NCBI GenBank assembly: GCA_951230915.1 | Contig: OX579640.1 | Coordinates: 22,526,981 to 22,590,980, forward strand | Direction of reading: 5' to 3' | Length of the DNA stretch: 64,000 bases | Source of the DNA: Antitrichia curtipendula | Taxonomy: Eukaryota > Streptophyta > Bryopsida > Hypnales > Leucodontaceae | Shown here: one piece after another, positions 24,650 through 37,021 of the stretch | Layout: each line of letters begins with the position of its first letter | Position numbering within the stretch: the first letter of the stretch is position 1 | The notes under the pieces: model-generated | Told to the model about the DNA's origin: nothing | Database searches by the model: none | What the model saw: only the letters and a program-made list of their open reading frames with translations | Position numbers and translations under genes: made by a program

Positions 24650-25337
24650 TTTAGGCTTTGAACTTTCATAACTTATAATTTTTACTCTACTGATTTTGAC
24701 TTTTGACTTTTATATGATAAAGAATTGAGTTGAGAATCTAAAAAAAATCATTTCAAAGAACACATGATTAGTTTCACTCATTAAAAAATTGTTAAGTAGA
24801 AGTAGGTTTAAGAATGAAGAAAAAACTAAACTATTAATAGCTCTAAGATGGAATTGAAATACACTAATCTCAATTGTGAGATTGTTCTAGCAAGAGATCT
24901 TAACCTTGTGAATTTTTTTTTTAAATTGTGAAAGTTGACTTTAGAAATTAACCCCACAAGTTACTTTTTCAAGAAGATGCTAGGATTGCCTGAAAAACAA
25001 GAGTGTCCATAACTTTCACATAGCAAATCCAAATTGAATAAATCAAAGCTTCCCATGTACATAAAAATATAATCTATACAAAAAAAATAGTAATTTTTTA
25101 CTTCAAGTTTTTTTTAAGGGTTTTGTTTTGCCCGCCAGACTATAAAAAAAAAATATGTACTTTATCTTTTGCTCCCAAACTCCAATTGAAGTAAAAATTA
25201 TATGTTTGAAAAGCTAATGTGTTTGTCTATCTTTCTAAAAAAATTCAAAAAAAATCACAACAAATATGGAGACCGTAGGAGCCTGTCCAAAATTCATTTT
25301 GTCCCTCAAAGGGACAATGGGACTTTTAGTGATTAAA
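24650..25337 (-). mobile_element. Worn copy of the 7745-type TTAA element
   Basis: On the minus strand the end TTTAATCACTAAAAGTCCC is followed by CATTGTCCC, like the left end of 7745-8684, and the interior matches in order (TACGG block, TTCTCAACTCAATTCT block). The terminal repeat is partly lost. Confidence 0.55.
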
Positions 25338-25500
25338 CACATTCCACTCTAAAGCTTGTCATCTTTAGTGATTTGGAAAAAAGAGGGATATAGTTGGATG
25401 CAATTGTCATATGTAGGCCTTTGACATCATAGTTAGCAGGTGGTTGGTTGGAGATGTATAGTGGTAGTATTAATTGCTCAATTAGAATTCATCGGGGAGA
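25338..25500 (+). repeat. Dispersed repeat, copy also at 32845-33000
   Basis: Shares CACATTCCA, CTTGTCATCTT, GGATGCAATTGTCAT-like and GGAGATGTATAGTGGTAGTA blocks in the same order with 32845-33000. Its nature is unknown. Confidence 0.55.
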
Positions 25501-25812
25501 AGGGGAGGGGTAATGAAGAATTTTAAATTTTAAAATTTAAATTTTTCTTGAAGGGTTAGAAGGGATATGAAAAATGAAAATTTTATTTTTATTCAAATGA
25601 ATCTGTTCCTCAGTATCCCATGTGAGTCAAAGTACAGCCTGAACAAAATGACTCATGTGACTACCAAATGATGGGAGACCACCCACATTGATTTCTTTCA
25701 AAAAGCCTCTTGGTGGAGAGAAGATTTGTAGTAAGCCCTCATAATCTAAGAATAAACTTGAACTTAAGCTTCCAAAGACTTCATGATCCCATTCTCGATT
25801 CAAGCAAGGCAT

Positions 25813-26236
25813 TAAGGTAGTGTGCTCTAAAAGCGCCCATCTTCTTCAAACTGCCCCTATTTTTAGGTGGAGAATGGAGATGGGGTGATCCTTAAATGGA
25901 CCAATTTAGCAATTGAATGCATCTGAAGGAAAAATTGTTTTTATAATTGCAAGAGTCAATCATTGTCTTTGATTTCTGCACATCTCTTTACAAGTTGCAA
26001 GTGGACAGATTTTGGAAGACCTATGTTCACACAAATAGGTGCCTAAGTATGCCCTTAAATCTTTGAAAATTTATAAGTACTTCAAAAATGCTTGGAAAAA
26101 TACAAAACCAATTGTGTTAGGTTCCACATCTATTTTTCTTTCTCTGAAAAATTATCTAAAAATATTTTTGCCCACAGAAGCTTGTGAAAAAGGCGGACCA
26201 ACCCTTAAATGGTCTCTTTAAGAGCATATTACCTTA
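25813..26236. mobile_element. MITE, TAAGGTA-end family
   Basis: Left TAAGGTAGTGTGCTCTAAAAG at 25813, right end inverted as TAAGGTAATATGCTCTTAAAG. Bounded by TA, no gene. Confidence 0.7.
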
Positions 26237-26530
26237 GTTACTAATTAAGGGTTTGAACTAGTACTGAAATGAACCCGAAACGAACCCAAAATGAACCCAT
26301 TTATATCTCGTGAGCCCTTGGTCGTGAGATTGAACTCTGTCGCATTCATTTTTTACTTGAGATGATGAAGATTACACGACATCATTTAAAAAGATGTTGA
26401 AAAGGAAAAATAGAAGAAAAAGAGTTGCAAGAACCCATATGTAGAAAGAATACAGGCACCGTAAACAAAACAAACAACTTAAGTTTGAAGTAGGAATAGT
26501 GACACAGAGCACAGTTTGGGGAGGTAGAAG

Positions 26531-26943
26531 TAAGGTAGGAGGCTCTGAAATGGCAATTAAGGGCTGGTCTGCCTTTTTCCTGTATTTCATTGGACGGAAA
26601 TAATTTTAGCTCATTTTTCAGACAAAGAGAAATAGATGAGGAACCTAACCCAAGTGGTTTTGTATTTTTCCAAGCATTTTTTAATTTCTTATGAATTTTC
26701 AAACGAGTTGGGTCGTAGGTCCCTATTTATGACCCTAGGTCTTATGTAAACGGTTCACTTGCAATTCTTGAAGAAATATGGGGAAAGCAAAGCCAATGAT
26801 TGGCTCTTGCAATTGAGAATACTTTTTTCCTTGATTCATTCAATGACTATACATGTCAATTACAAAACCAACTCATGTCCATTTCACAGCCATTTATAGG
26901 ATTCGTTCTTAATGCCCGCTCCATTTCAGAGCCTCCTACCTTA
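26531..26943. mobile_element. MITE, TAAGGTAGG-end family
   Basis: Ends TAAGGTAGGAGGCTCTGAAA at 26531 and the inverse at 26943. Its interior is homologous to 10249-10642 (shared CTGTATTTCATTGGA-like, TTTTCAAACGAGTTGGGTC-like and ATTTATAGGATTC blocks). Confidence 0.8.
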
Positions 26944-27096
26944 AGTGCAAGACGTAGTGCACTTGTCACCTTGCTTAAATTGAATAATTTCAGATATTTC
27001 AGCCTAAATGCAAAGCGTACATGCATTTGCAATCCTGATGAAATTTTAGAAAGAAACAGAAGATTATCAAGATTTGCAACGTGATGGAGCTCACGA

Positions 27097-27383
27097 TAAA
27101 GTAACTACACTTAAAATTGCACAAATAAGCAATTCAGCATGGTTGCCATTATTATATCGATTTTTTTTCTGTGGGGTTGTGTTTGTAGTGAAAAGGAGAT
27201 TTTAAATTCTCTTAGAATGCATTTTTTGAACACCATAAGAATAATCTGTGAATTTTCAAAGTGCTGAAAATAGGTGTTCCTAAAAGCAATCATAGACTCT
27301 CATGAATAGCGGGAGTACATTTTAGGCAAGAATATCCAGTGTGCAATTTTAGGTAGCGTGCCATTTTAGGTGTGGTTACTTTA
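27097..27383. mobile_element. MITE, TAAAGTAACTACAC-end variant
   Basis: Left TAAAGTAACTACACTTAAAA at 27097, right end inverted TAAAGTAACCACACCTAAAA at 27383. Related to 37560-37948 by its ends. Confidence 0.7.
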
Positions 27384-27420
27384 GAGGCTCATATCAAGAG
27401 CAAGCACGCAACCAATCCTT

Positions 27421-27719
27421 TAAGGTAGGAGGTTGTTAAAGCAACCCTTTTAAGAGCTGATTGCATTTTCAGGGAAGCTAAATTCCTTGAAACAATTTTC
27501 AATAAATTTTAGAAGGAAGAAAATGGAATTGGCATCGAATCCAAGTTGTTTCCGGACCTTCATGGAATTAGTTACAAATTTTCGAAGTTGAAATGCAGTG
27601 GGTTCTAAAAGCGCACCCCTGCTGGAATGTACAATGTTGGTACATTGAAGAAAGTAAAATGTACCTTTGGATTAGAGGTCGCTTTTAGAGCCAAGTCCCT
27701 TTTAGAGACACCTACCTTA
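27421..27719. mobile_element. MITE, TAAGGTAGG-end family
   Basis: Left TAAGGTAGGAGGTTG at 27421, right inverted TAAGGTAGGTGTCTC at 27719. No gene. Confidence 0.7.
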
Positions 27720-27789
27720 TTGGCTTCCTAGTTCTCTTTAGACGATTGCATGGGTAAGAAAGAATAGATTTTTGTATGTAATTTGCATC

Positions 27790-28064
27790 TAAGGTAGGTA
27801 CACCCAAAACCGCCACTTTTTGCTACTGAGCCTAATTACTATTATTAGATTGGTCAATTTTTCATATGTTCTTGTAGGCAAGTGAAAGGAGGTTCCAACG
27901 CACCAAAGAACATGGCATTTGAATATGTATGCAAAAGTTATTAAGGAACAAAGTTTGGTTCTAAAAGCGTTTCTTCCTTATAGGTACAGAACTGATTTTG
28001 GAGATGTACACATAGTATAGATGGCGGTTTAAGGTCAGTGGCACATTTGGGTGTACCTACCTTA
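27790..28064 (+). mobile_element. MITE, TAAGGTAGGTACACCC-end family, uninterrupted copy
   Basis: The 275-bp element has left end TAAGGTAGGTACACCC and matching inverted right end. It serves as the intact reference for 28267-29064 and contains, at 28029-28032, the TTAA that is the target of an insertion in that sister copy. Confidence 0.85.
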
Positions 28065-28298
28065 TAAGGAAATAGACACTGCCAGTGTAAAATGCAAACA
28101 TGCAATTATAGACTTATCTCATGCACTAACATGAAACATCACTTGTACCTTCAAGACTTGTACACATTGATTTACTTGAGCATATAAGTTGCAATCTCAT
28201 TTTCTAATTGCAATGCAAGCCATAAATTTATGTGTCATAAAATCAGTGAATTTGAGAATCTGTGACTAAGGTAGGCACCCCCAAAATGGCACCTGATC

Positions 28299-28549
28299 TT
28301 AACCCCTAAGCGCCCCAGGGGCCAAAATATGGCCTCTCCATTTTTGGAAGATGTCTTTGTTTGACTTTTATAATCTTTTCAATGGTATGATCAAAAGACA
28401 CGTCCTTTTTCTTGTATCTCTAGACATGTCCCTACTACCAATCGGTAAGGTCAAATAGTGTGGATCTTTTCTTAGATGATAGTTTAATTGGAATGAGTAA
28501 AGAAGGGTTTGGATTTCTGTGAACATGGGCTGGGTGCTCAGGGGTTAAA
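28299..28549. mobile_element. TTAA-bounded element nested in a MITE
   Basis: Left TTAACCCCTAAGCGCCC at 28299, right end inverted TTAACCCCTGAGCACCC at 28549. The host MITE resumes exactly at both sides, and the uninterrupted sister at 28029-28032 has one TTAA at the same point. This shows a TTAA target duplication. The interior matches 52323-52520. Confidence 0.88.
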
Positions 28550-28596
28550 CCACCATCTTGAGACTATACATTTCCAAAATCAATTATGTACCTAAG

Positions 28597-28872
28597 TAAG
28601 GTGGGTACACCCAAAACCGTCACTTTTTGCTACTGAGCCTAGTTACTACTATTAGACTAGTCAAATTTTCATATATTCTTGTTGGCAAGTGAAAGGAAGT
28701 TCCAACTCACCAGAGAATGTGGCATTTGGACATCGTATGCAAAAGTTATTAAGGGTCAAAGTTTGTTTCTGAAAGCGCTCCATCCAAATAGGTACATAAC
28801 TGATTTTGGAAATGTACACATCCTGTAGATGGCGCTTTATGGTCAGGTGCCATTTTGGGGGTGCCTACCTTA
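28597..28872 (+). mobile_element. MITE, TAAGGTGGGTACACCC-end, nested in its own family
   Basis: A 276-bp copy in plus orientation, inserted into the minus-oriented copy 28267-29064. The flanks join as GTACCTA..GGAAGAAAC, as in 27790-28064, consistent with a TA target. Confidence 0.8.
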
Positions 28873-29262
28873 TACGGAAGAAACATTTTTAGAAACAAAC
28901 TTTGACCTTCCATAACTTTTGCATGTGGTATCTAAGTGACGAGTTCTTTGGTGCACTGGAACCTCCTTTCACTTGTCAACAAGAGATTATGAAAATCTAA
29001 ACAGCCTAATAACAGTAACTAGACACAATACCAATTTGTGGCACTTTTGGGTGTACCCACCTTATTGATATTTGGAATTGGATTCAACTTTACCGTTCAA
29101 GTTGTACGCATTTACTGGAAATAGCGCATGTGCATCCACAGGAATGCACTGTACTGAATTTGTGTCGTAGTTGACAGTCTTTTATGCTCATTAATTCATT
29201 TGTTTTTGGATTTGGGGACTCATTTCAGAGTTGGCAATTACATGGAGATTATTTGTTGTATT

Positions 29263-29412
29263 AGGGCCTATTTACACCCAAAATCTTTGGGTTGGAGTCC
29301 GAAGAAATGGAGTGTTTTGATTGGTCTTTCCTTTGGGTTCATAGCTATCTTCCAATTAAAACACCCCATTTGGGGGGCTCCAACTCAAAGTTTTTGGGTG
29401 TAAACATGCCCT
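29263..29412. mobile_element. 150-bp MITE with AGGGC ends
   Basis: Left AGGGCCTATTTACACCCAAAA and right inverted AGGGCATGTTTACACCCAAAA, with further inverted similarity through GTTGGAG. The ends recall hAT-type MITEs, but no convincing 8-bp target duplication is visible. Confidence 0.6.
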
Positions 29413-29537
29413 TACTCTTAAGATTTTTTACCTTTCATCCCTGCTCTTTGAAAATTTACTGTACCCATATGCTTGTTGTCTTTGAACATTGAAGCACTAA
29501 TAACTAACAACCTAAAACCAACAACAAAAACCACGAT

Positions 29538-30150
29538 TGTATAATGGGCTACAATTCATTTATGAATTGATTTTTTGGATCCTACTAAGATTAGGAGAAC
29601 TTTGGGACGCCTGTGTGTTCTAAAAAATGAATGGAATTTCAAATTTCAAATTGCGTTGGAATCACTTTGAAGTCTACTTTATCATCATTATAAAAACACA
29701 TATGTAATTGAAAATCATATAAAGAGTTTGATGTTTTCTATACACTATGTACTATCTAGTGTTGCCAACATTTGTGAAAATTACAACATGTATTCAATGG
29801 CACATATATGAAATGAACCTTCACAATTGCTTTAGAGATGCTTATTTCAATACCACTTGAATTGCTTGTATGATTTCTTGCTTGTTCATCACCCAAATGC
29901 AAAAATTCTTTGAGTATTCTCTATAAAATGATAGATAGTGTATAAAAGGAATCCAAATTTTTGTATATTGATTTTAAATTATTCATTTTTCACTTGTTAC
30001 GATGTTGAAGTGCACTTCATTGCAATTCCAACGCAATTTGCAGTTTCAAAATTGGTTCATTTTTTAGCATGCTAGAGCTTTCTAAAGTTATTGAACTTTC
30101 TAATGAAAATTGAAAGAAAAATTTGTAAATGAAGTGTAGCCCATTATACA
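29538..30150. mobile_element. 613-bp inverted-repeat element with TGTATAATGGGC ends
   Basis: Both ends read TGTATAATGGGCTACA inward, and inverted similarity extends about 150 bp to a CAAATTGCGTTGGAAT block on each side. The interior is AT-rich with no transposase. Confidence 0.75.
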
Positions 30151-30459
30151 GTGCAATACATTTGAGTTCTTTAAGCAAGTGATAAGGATAAAGAACATTG
30201 AATTTAGGAACTATGATTGATGTATCAATAGAATAATTTTGATGTAAAACTCGGGATTTATTGTAAAGTATATTTAAAAAATTAAAAATCTTTTTTTTTA
30301 ATTACAAAATATTGCCCATAAATGTGTAAACCTTTAATAAGATTGTTGTCTAGAAAGATGAAGTATGGAATATTTTTCTAAATAGGATGACACCGAAAAG
30401 CATTCATTGAAGTTATAAAAAAAGATTCAATTTTTTTAATCATAAAAAGAAATTTTGTC

Positions 30460-31070
30460 TACATTAAGAATTTTGATTCATTCTAGTTGGATTGTTGATG
30501 AGAGAATTATAGACAATATTGTTTTTCAAGTAATCTAAGCATCTTATTGAAAAAATAAATTGGTAGGATTCCTTTTTGCATACAATTTCACAACTTTTTC
30601 CAAATTTTTGGAATTAATGAATTTCAAATCCACCTTTGACCTTTTAATGATTTAATATTTCTTTCAATCTCATACTTACTTCTACTTAAGAATTTCTTGA
30701 AGAATGAAAATCAATAGTTTTTTATTTTGTTTTTTAATTGTTAGACTTTCAACTCAATTTTTCAACATTCAATTTTTTTGATTGAATATTGGTAGTGCAA
30801 AATTTTGTAGCTAAGAAAATTTGAAGCCTTTAAATCTAGTCAAGCATGAAGGAAAAATACTTTTTTCTTCACTTCAAGCGCAAATATCTTGCAAGCCATA
30901 CAATAAAAAGTTTTTGAAATGCCTTTAACACATTTATATATTAGTCTAATGCAAGATAATATTTTTTTAAATATGGAGAAAAAAAATTCTAAATTTTTTC
31001 GCACTTTGCAATAGAAATGGGAGTTTTGATTGGAATTTGATGAAAAAGACCTCAAATTTTCAAAGGTTAA
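30460..31070 (+). mobile_element. Worn copy of the 7745-type TTAA element
   Basis: The interior order (ACTTCTACTTAAGAATTTCTTG-like block, CTCAACTCAATTTTTC, ATATCTTGCAA, TTTTTTCGCACTTTGC) follows 8280-8660, and it ends AAAGGTTAA at 31070. The left end is not identifiable. Confidence 0.5.
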
Positions 31071-32369
31071 GGATTAAGATATCCATGTCTTTTTACTATA
31101 CCATCCGTTTGCCTTAGACAATAAAACAGGTCTTTACAATGACCCAATTCTAACAAAGTATTTTCTCAAACTCAACATTAGTTTATAAAACTATCCAATG
31201 GAAGTTGAAGAGTTCTATAAAGCAAACAATGCAAATTGAAGCATTTTTTAGTTCAAGGATGTTCGATCGAGGATAGTCTAGTATCAACATCATGTGCTTC
31301 TACAAACCGATATTGGTAGTAGAAAGTTTAATTTGGTAGACCAACCAATTGATCAGACAAACAACCCAACTATGGTCTTAAGACCTACATCTAGCTTGAA
31401 TCTCGTCAAGTTCTTCACATGTCAAAATTAATTTTTAAGTTCAAATTTTTTTTCTATCTTGTTACATTTTACATTTTATTAGCAAAATGATCCTAATTTG
31501 AATGTGCATATAGGATACATGTGAAGTGTAAACCTACTACAAAACACATGAAGCCATGTGCAACAAATGAATTTGAACCCTCATTTTATCCAACAAGGCA
31601 ACTTCAATAGGAAGAAGTCACCAAGGCTATAAAACACTTCATCCTTACAACTCTTGCATGCATGTGACATATAAATTTTATACTTTTATACACCATTTCT
31701 AGAGTCCTAGAATTAGTTCATTTTTATAGATGTTATAATTTCCTATACTTCAAAAACAGTATCTTGGATTCAGGAAAAATGAACTATTATGGGATTTAAG
31801 ATGGCAAAAAACCATGGATTTTATTTATTTTTAATCTAAACTTGTTGAAAACTAATTGTGTCAAAATATCAAGTTGTGAACAATATGTTGTTGATGGTAC
31901 AAGTGGGACAATGCCTTCTATTTGTGGTATATATGTGAAAATAGAATACATTTAAAGAACTATAAACAAGAGGTGTACTCATAGTTAGGCCCAAAACAAA
32001 TAGATTATCTAATGAGACAAATAGAGTCAATTTTGGAGTTTTAAGGCCTAATTTAAAAAATAAATAAACTCTACTAGTGACTTGAGTAGTGACTTCAACT
32101 TTCAAAATTTGTAGGTTATTCAAATTTTCAAAAATCCTCAAAGCAATTGCATTTACTTCCACTTTCATTTGCTAACATCATATAGTAATATATTCTCCAA
32201 ATTATATTCAAAATTATTTGTTTGAAGGAAAAAAATTTGTTTCAGATGTGGATATTTTCCTACAATGGAGCTATTGTAGATGGTAGGGTCACTTGACAAA
32301 TTAATTCCACTTACACTAAGATACTAAGGTAGCAATAACTGATATATTGCCTTTAATATACATGACTTA
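31071..32369. other. No gene recognised
   Basis: AT-rich. A minus-strand frame at 31869-32168 has no recognisable content. Confidence 0.35.
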
Positions 32370-32745
32370 TATGGAATGCCGGATATCAAGCACAAGTATT
32401 TGAAAGCTTCTAATGTATTAGTCTCTCATTGCAAGAAAAAACATGGTAGAATATCTTCCAATGATTATGATTAGATTCTTCCATATGTGGTCGATTGCAA
32501 TCCAAGTTGGGGGTTAACGAGAAGGCAAATGTCTACAACTTTGCTATAATATGCTATAGATAGCCGTTAGACTCACATTGTTTGAAGGCCTTCCATACTT
32601 ACAATAAAATTGCTTAATGTTATTTTTAATGGAGCCCGGCTTGAGTTGTCACATAATTTGGACCTTGAAATTTGAGCCAAGATAAATTCTTGTAGAGATC
32701 CCAATCCTTCACTTAGGCCTAGTTTTAACAATTCACTCATGTTTA
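32370..32745 (+). pseudogene. Protein kinase C-lobe fragment, heavily decayed
   Basis: The nucleotide sequence follows 18915-19350 of the kinase above: a YLKASNVLVSH block (HRD lost), a VVDC block in place of VADW, the GAGAAGGCAAATGTCTACA stretch for EKGDVYSF, and a final TAGAGATCCCAATCCTTCA for WDPNPS. Stops and indels are frequent. It is an old partial duplicate, followed by the dispersed repeat at 32845. Confidence 0.7.
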
Positions 32746-32844
32746 AAAAAATTGTGATCCATTAATATATAATTATTGGTATCCACTTAAAGTTATTATA
32801 ATGACATGTGGTGTAGTCCAAATAAACAGTGTTGGTCTCTTCAA

Positions 32845-33000
32845 GCACATTCCATGGTGAAACTTGTCATCTTGTAGTTGTTGACAAAGAAGTATTCACT
32901 TGGATGTGATTGTCATGCGCAAGTCTTCAACATTGTAGCTAGTTACGTGGGTGGTTATGTTGGAGATGTATAGTGGTAGTATTGATTGTTGAATTGGCAC
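32845..33000 (+). repeat. Dispersed repeat, second copy of 25338-25500
   Basis: Blocks CACATTCCA, CTTGTCATCTT and GGAGATGTATAGTGGTAGTA occur in the same order as in 25338-25500. It lies just upstream of the first enoyl-CoA reductase gene. Confidence 0.55.
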
Positions 33001-33063
33001 AACTGAAAAGTAAAAAATTATCAATTCATCTTTCTTGGTGGTTTGCATGGATTAGTGTTTGAA

Positions 33064-35402
33064 ATGAGGATAGAAAGGTCTATACGCATTCAAGTAGTAG
33101 GGCGAAATGGAAAGGAAATTTTTAAAGGTGGCCTTGAAATTTCAGAAGAAGTAAGTAGGATTAGTTTCTACATGTACTTTATGCAACTTTAGGTTGGATA
33201 CATTGCATGTTCATTTTTCTATTGCATTAATGAAAGATATAATTGTATAGTGTGTTTATGTTTCTCATAGATCAAATCTTAGAGGACCAAGATATTTGAA
33301 TTAGACTTTATATGTTTCTTTTGTTCCTTTTGAGGACATTATTTGAAGACAATATTTCATTTTTCATCTTTGAATTTGCAAAATAAAATTAATTGCATGT
33401 CTTGCCGTAAATAATTTTTGAATCAATACATTGTAGGGAACATTCACGGATTTGAAGAAGGCTATCCAAAGACGTAGTAAGCACTCCCTTCAACCCTATT
33501 TCTTGCCCTATAATATTCCCTCATTTGAGTTTTATTATATGATACTCGGAGTACTATTTAAAGGAGCTTCAAAGACCTTTGACCTAATTTTGATTTCCAT
33601 AAAAAATCAAGATATGTTTTAGTACACTTTATAATATTATATATGGTACAAGGTACAAACATGTTTCTTCCATTTTGGAATTGATTCTTATCACCTTCTA
33701 CTTATGGCAATACAGATAACAAATATTGCCTTGATAGACAAAGAATCACCTTACCTCAACAACGAGGACAAGGCCGTCCATTTCAAATAGATGATAGCAA
33801 GAAATTAAAGGATTGTTTCATCACCAATGATCATCCAAAAGTGGTATTCAAAGACTTAGGCCCGCAAGTGTCTTACCGCACCCTCTTTTTCTTTGAGTAT
33901 CTTGGTCCTTTGCTTATCTATCCCATCTTCTACTACTTCCCTCAAGTATACAATTACTTTGGTCTTCCCGAACGTACCTTAACTTATCCTGTCCAAACCT
34001 ACGCCCTTTATGCCTGGTGCTTTCATTACTTGAAAAGGGAATTTGAAACCTTCTTTGTGCACCACTTTAGCCGTGCTACTTCTCCTTTGGCAAATGTATA
34101 TCGCAATTGTGCATATTATTGGGCATTTGCAGGTTTTATTGCCTACTTTGTGAACCACCCTTTCTACAACCCAGTGAATGAAACACAAATGTTTGTAGGC
34201 CTTGCTATCTCTATTGTGAGCCAACTTTCAAACCTCTATTGTCATTTTATATTGAAGAATTTGAGAACTACAAATGGAAAAAGTGGTTACCAAATTCCAT
34301 ATGGGTTCTTATTCAACTTTGTCACGTGTGCAAATTATACTACGGAGATCTTGCAATGGATTGGATTTAATGTGGCTACTCAAACCATTGCGGGGTACCT
34401 CTTTTTAACATCGGCAACTTATATCATGACTATATGGGCTATCCAAAAGCATAGGCGCTTAAAGAAGGTACTACATACAAACTCTCTTATTTTGTCTATA
34501 TTAGTGTTATTTTATTTTTGGAATCACAATTTTATTAGGTCTTACAATTTGCCTTGAATTAAAGGATGTTGTTTGAATCATTTCAAGCATTTTAATTACT
34601 ATTCAAACTTTTGAAGAGACTAGTAGATCACAAAGATTATTTAGTTTGTGGATGTGAGCCAAATCTATTTAGGTCAATTTTTTTTATGAATGTGATTTTT
34701 TTCTTTCGGATTCTCAAAAAGGAAAGGTTACAAACTACTATTGGAGGGTCACAAACAATCATCAATTTGTTCGTAGACATTTAATAAAGTCATATTTATA
34801 CCACTTGTTGATTGAAGCCATCAAGGTGTATAAATTGAAGAGTTGTTGTTGGAAATTGGAATCAATTGAAAATATAGAATATGGTCCCTAACATTTTTTT
34901 GTTTTCTAACATATAGTGAGTGAAGAGTCTCTCTAATTCATTGATAACTTGAATTATAGTTGTTTGATTTATCAATACCTAAACGAACAATCTATTTGAG
35001 TACAACTGTGGATGTTATACATTGTTTTGAATGTCTATTTCAAGTTTGTACACTATAGCGACCACCAATTCCTAAAAAGAAATATTAGTAACTTGGATTT
35101 CATACACAAGATAAATTGTATGTTTAAGTGCAATGGATGAAAATCAATGTGCCATAATGAGGAGGTTTTAAGCTCATTTGCAACTTCTAAAGTGGGAAAA
35201 ATTTGCCACACTAAATTTGAAAGATATTTATTAATAAAGCATCTTGTAATTATTGCGATTCATGGTATATGGTGTACCTAACATAGAAATTTGTTGTTAA
35301 GAGCTTATGTTGTTGCATTTCTATTTTTTGCAGATGTTTGATGGTCTGGATGGACGGAAGAAGTATCCTCAAAGATGGGTGATCCTTCCTCCATTTGTAT
35401 AA
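33064..35402 (+). CDS. ECR: Trans-2-enoyl-CoA reductase, AT-rich tandem copy
   Basis: ECR (yeast Tsc13, plant CER10) does the last step of each very-long-chain fatty-acid elongation cycle, reducing trans-2-enoyl-CoA with NADPH in the endoplasmic reticulum membrane. Exons: 33064-33150, 33437-33476, 33716-34467, 35334-35402, giving 315 residues (Arabidopsis about 310). The N-terminal ubiquitin-like part contains [16 protein letters not shown]. The membrane steroid-reductase domain has [47 protein letters not shown] and the end [20 protein letters not shown]. All donors (GTAAGT, GTAAGC, GTACTA) and AG acceptors are in phase and there is no premature stop, so the copy looks functional. Its codons and introns are far more AT-rich than the sister gene at 40406. 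Confidence in family is very high; in activity, moderate. Confidence 0.93.
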
Positions 35403-37021
35403 GATTGCACAACTAATCCAATTATCTTGTTGGTGATGGTGCAAAATTAGTGTTACTTACAAAGTTGCTTAGTGCCTCTACAAATTTCTCTCATTTCATA
35501 TATTTTAGTTCAATATAATTTTTAAAAATATTTCACTATTTCAAAACAATATCATTTTAATAATGTAGTGCCACATTTACCAATAGATAAAGCAATGTAG
35601 TTTGTAGAGTTGAAAATTATATCAACAATTTGCAATTTTTGAGCTTGCTATGATGATTGACCTTGTCTTACAACCAACCATCCTTTGGGGGGCTAGATAT
35701 CCCTAGATTTTAACAAACTTTTAATTATTTCACTAGAAAACATATAGAAAATTGAAGTACAAGAATGCAATTATAATACTAGATTTATAGAATTCTATTT
35801 TTTAATTGTTATAATTTGTTTGTTTATATTTAATCAACAAAATTATTATGCAAAGTTTAAATTGGTAGCTTCAACCAAATTCTAGAGATATGCAACCCAA
35901 AAATGAAAGAAGATAAATTGCTTGCAACTTTATGTAAGGTAATTCAACCCATTCCAAACCAAGAATTTTACCTACAATGGGCTCATCAAAACTTGTGTTG
36001 AGTTGATGTTGTATGTTGTAAATTTTTTTTGAAAAATATAATTATGATTTTTAGTATTTTAGGTTTGGCATGAAAGGTTAAATTTATGAGATTATCAATA
36101 AAATGACACCAATGGTTTCTTGAAGTTGCAATGTTTCATTGAGAAGCTCTATGGATGTCACAAGGGTTTTACAATAATGAATGAATGATAAGTATTGATA
36201 GTTTATACACTCATGTTAATTTTATTTTGAATTTTGACATCTAATTTTCACACTGCCATTGACGTTTATTTGTAGAATGATACTTGCTTTTGAAAATAAT
36301 TAACTTGTAAAAAATGCTTAAGACTTGAGTTTTCATTCAAAATCATAGCAATACTTCTCTAAGATACAATTTTTGGAAAAATCAATTTCAATATTTTTGG
36401 AAAGTAAGATTAGTACTAAAGTTTATGCAAAATTTGTGCAATTTTTTCCACAATAAGACAATATCATCACATTTGAATGATTTCACACAGATTTAGACAA
36501 ATAATTAATGTTTCATCCATAATCTACATATTTAGGGATGAAAATAATATCACCACCGCTACCTTGGAAAATTGAAATGAAATCCTTGATTGCCAAGCAA
36601 TGATCGCCGTCTCATTGTGTTGAAATGTGACATCCATTAATTTACATACAAACTGTATTTTTTTCAATTCCAGTGTTTGGAATGTTTATTGAGTTGTACC
36701 AGCTATTTTCCTTCAATTTCCATATTGAACCATTTTTTTAAGTATTGACTCCGTTTATTTTATATATTTTATATTCCAAATATAAATTTTATAGAAAACT
36801 TTCACTAATTTTTTTGCCAATGTTTTCAAATTGCAACCAATCTTTTTCCCAATTCCACCAGCTGACTTTGAATTGATGTAGCCAATTTTGTTCCCCCAAA
36901 CACTATAGGTAACCCCCCCATAACCAACTGAATAAGCAATTGTAGACATGATGTAGAATATAAGAAGGCAAAGGAAATATTCCCATAGGTGCAAAAGATA
37001 TAAATGGGGGGGGATTGTCAA
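35403..37021. other. No gene recognised
   Basis: AT-rich sequence between the two ECR copies. There is no coding content beyond short random frames. Confidence 0.4.

Larger units (their letters stand above)
28267..29064 (-). mobile_element. MITE, TAAGGTAGG-end family, copy split by two insertions
   Basis: The ends at 28267 and 29064 and the interior match 27790-28064 in reverse orientation, but the copy is split at two points: by the TTAA element 28299-28549 and by another MITE of its own family, 28597-28872. Removing both leaves about 275 bp, the length of the intact copy. Confidence 0.8.
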
